From positions 1-8,257 of the forward strand of contig DLCS01000100.1 in the NCBI GenBank assembly GCA_002480735.1: a DNA stretch of 8,257 nucleotides. Direction: 5' to 3'. The notes beneath the pieces were generated by a model. The model did not search any database. It had not been told where the DNA came from and worked only from the letters and a program-made list of their open reading frames with translations. Shown piece after piece: positions 6,429 through 8,257 of this stretch (position 1 is its first letter; the number at the start of each line of letters is the position of its first letter). The position numbers were made by a program, and so were the translations under genes. This DNA comes from Bacillaceae bacterium UBA7792. GTDB lineage: Bacteria > Bacillota > Bacilli > Bacillales > Cytobacillaceae.

Positions 6429-6525
6429 AGCTGATAATTTTCGAGCAATTTCATTCTTAGATTATGATAAACTATTAGAATAGAAAAAACTATTTTTTCG
6501 GAAAATACAGGATGGGAGGGATTTG

Positions 6526-8257
6526 ATGGAACAGCCAATAGCGGTCATGAAGACAAAATTAATGCCTCCAAAATTTAAGGAGGAGTCGCTAAGACGTGCC
6601 AAGCTAACGAGGAAAATGAAAACGATTGCAGAATATCCACTTACACTTATTCATGCTGGAGCTGGCTATGGAAAAAGCACCGCATTAGCCCTATATGTGA
6701 GCGATGAAAAAACTCCGTGCTGCTGGTATTCGATTACTTCCACCGATGACGATATATTACCTTTTATGACGTACATCCTGGCAGCCGTTCAATCAGTCAT
6801 CCCTTCCTTTGGAAAAGAATTAATCCAATATATGGGTCATATCGCTCCCTATACTCGTGAAGAGGAAATCAACCATCTGTGCACATTGTTTGTTAATGAA
6901 ATGGTGAGCATCGATCATGAGCTAATTATCGTTCTTGATGATTTTCATCAAATCGAGCATTCATACAATGTCAATCGCTGGATTGAAAGGCTCCTGGAGC
7001 ATATTCCAGACAATCTCCATCTTATTGTCTCAAGCAGAAGCAGACCTTTATGGAAACCATTGCGCAAAATGAAGGTGAGCAATCAGCTGTTAGAAATAAC
7101 AAAAAGTGATTTGGTTTTAACAAAGGAAGAGGTAGAGCTATTATTATGCGATTTATACGAAATTACCTTAAGCGAAGAACAGCTTGATGAGGTATTTCAA
7201 TTAACAGAAGGCTGGGTGATTGCGCTTGGAATGATTGCCCAACAGTTTTCCGAGCAGATGCTGCTAGACCAGGTCTTTAAAGACCCGATGCTGTCATTAG
7301 ATGACTTGTTTCATTATCTAGCCCTTGAGGTTTTTGAAAAGCAGCCACCAATGATTCAGCAATTTTTAGAGCAAACCAGTGTGTTTGAAGTGATCGATGA
7401 AGAGATTTGTAATGAAGTATTGGGCATCACTGGTTCGGGTGCTCTGCTCCAGCAAATTCATGAACGAAACCTCTTTATTCAAAAAATCGGGGATGAGGAA
7501 TATCGCTATCATGCCCTTTTCAAAGAATTTCTGGAGGGACAGCTTCGTCTTCATCAGCCCCATAGCTTCACGACCCTTCATGATCGAAGTGCAAGGTATT
7601 TTGAAAGGAGAAAACAGTGGGAAACAGCGATCGTCCATTATGAAAAAATGAATCATATGAAGGCGATGGCAGCCCTTCTCCATGATTATGGCATCAAAAT
7701 GCTCGAAAGCGGCAAACTAGAGGGGCTTTATGAGAAATTATTGCGAATCCCGAGAGAAGTAAAGGACCAATTCTTTCGGCTATGGTTTTTGCAGGGAGAA
7801 GTTGAGCGCTATCGCTCCATGTATATCGAAGCGGAGGCGTCCTATGAACGGGCCATAGATGAGGCGGATAAAAGGGACAATTTGCTAGAAAAGAGCAAGG
7901 CGTTAGAGGGAAAGGCGAAAATCTACCTTGATACGATTCAGCCTTATAATGCCGAACGTTTGCTATATGAGGCGATCGAAATTTGCGAGTCTAGCAATTT
8001 GAGCTCTGAGGAGGAAACCCATAAGCTTTATCGGTTGCTTGCCGAAAATCTCATTAACTCGGGAAAAGCGATGAAGGCAGAAAAACTATTAAAAAGAGCA
8101 CAACACTATCGTTCTAGTATTGTGGATGGGAACTTGGAGGCCCGGCTGTATTTGCGGACAGGCCGATTTGATGCAGCGAGGAAAGCATTGTTAACTACGG
8201 ATAGCCTAGCTGAGATTCCGAAATCAAAACTTCCTCAGTCCCACCGAGAAACTGATT
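6526..8257 (+). CDS. MalT-like STAND ATPase transcriptional regulator, N-terminal part (truncated by window end)
   Basis: The reading frame stays open for 577 codons from ATG 6526 to the edge, so the 3' end is missing. GGGAGGG at 6514-6520 is five bases upstream of the ATG. The N-terminus matches MalT/LuxR-type signal-transduction ATPases: KTKLMPP lead-in, Walker A GAGYGKST (45-52), Walker B LIIVLDD (Asp138, Asp139), the sensor-like IVSSRSRP (167-174), a DLVLTKEE segment, the TEGWVIALGM motif and YHALFKEFL at the end of the winged-helix part. Beyond about residue 350 the sequence is alpha-helical and TPR-like. Such proteins bind an inducer on the helical-repeat region, oligomerise with ATP and activate transcription. 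The DNA-binding domain, either a LuxR HTH or a SARP-type BTAD, would lie outside the window, so the output and target are unknown. It is divergent from the DHODH-like fusion gene, which is a candidate target. Confidence 0.88.
   Translation, partial: MEQPIAVMKTKLMPPKFKEESLRRAKLTRKMKTIAEYPLTLIHAGAGYGKSTALALYVSDEKTPCCWYSITSTDDDILPFMTYILAAVQSVIPSFGKELIQYMGHIAPYTREEEINHLCTLFVNEMVSIDHELIIVLDDFHQIEHSYNVNRWIERLLEHIPDNLHLIVSSRSRPLWKPLRKMKVSNQLLEITKSDLVLTKEEVELLLCDLYEITLSEEQLDEVFQLTEGWVIALGMIAQQFSEQMLLDQVFKDPMLSLDDLFHYLALEVFEKQPPMIQQFLEQTSVFEVIDEEICNEVLGITGSGALLQQIHERNLFIQKIGDEEYRYHALFKEFLEGQLRLHQPHSFTTLHDRSARYFERRKQWETAIVHYEKMNHMKAMAALLHDYGIKMLESGKLEGLYEKLLRIPREVKDQFFRLWFLQGEVERYRSMYIEAEASYERAIDEADKRDNLLEKSKALEGKAKIYLDTIQPYNAERLLYEAIEICESSNLSSEEETHKLYRLLAENLINSGKAMKAEKLLKRAQHYRSSIVDGNLEARLYLRTGRFDAARKALLTTDSLAEIPKSKLPQSHRETD

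Noticed and set aside
6463..6481. SigA -10-like TATGAT and TAGAAT upstream of the MalT-like gene
   Set aside because: Neither has a convincing TTGACA-like box at 16-18 bases, and AT-rich DNA gives such hexamers often.
7366..7683. Minus-strand open frame and an alternate plus frame at 7397-7651 within the MalT-like gene
   Set aside because: The MalT-like frame carries family motifs on both sides of this stretch, so these are shadows.

Overview
The window looks like chromosomal DNA from a low-GC Gram-positive bacterium of the Bacillaceae (Bacillus or a close relative). The reasons are AGGAGG-type ribosome binding sites, frequent TTG/GTG starts, T-tailed hairpin terminators, and gene products resembling Bacillus subtilis YuxL, the LytR-CpsA-Psr proteins, YhjE and the Sip signal peptidases. 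No rRNA, tRNA, CRISPR array, transposase, integrase or attachment site was seen.

Layout. (1) 102-2093 (+): a complete S9-family serine peptidase, very close to YuxL, closed by a strong terminator at 2101-2135. (2) 2270-4445 (+): three closely spaced cell-envelope genes. They are a LytR-CpsA-Psr (LCP) glycopolymer transferase, a VTT/TVP38 (TMEM64-like) membrane protein and a type I signal peptidase with a TTG start. The last two match the B. subtilis yhjE-sipV pair. A candidate ECF-sigma promoter (TGAAAC with a CGGTCTA box) precedes the LCP gene. (3) 4484-6343 (-): a convergent gene for an unusual two-part protein. Its N-terminal half is shaped like a class 2 dihydroorotate dehydrogenase, and its C-terminal half is an eight-helix membrane region made of two copies of a four-helix module, each with an AHDR motif. 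A bidirectional terminator at 4452-4485 serves both sides. (4) 6526 to the right edge (+): the first 577 codons of a large MalT-like signal-transduction ATPase, divergent from the fusion gene and cut by the window end.

How the genes may work together. The LCP protein attaches glycopolymers such as teichoic acid to peptidoglycan, the VTT protein belongs to a family linked to lipid movement across membranes, and the signal peptidase processes exported proteins. They form a plausible envelope operon, possibly under envelope-stress control. The fusion protein and the MalT-like regulator share a 173-bp divergent intergenic region with a bulged dyad, so a regulator/target pair is possible but unproven.

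The most unusual item is the fusion gene. The dehydrogenase fold is recognisable and its FMN-phosphate end is kept, but by eye nearly all orotate-binding and catalytic residues are replaced. This suggests a repurposed flavin domain or pseudoenzyme attached to a duplicated membrane module of unknown role.
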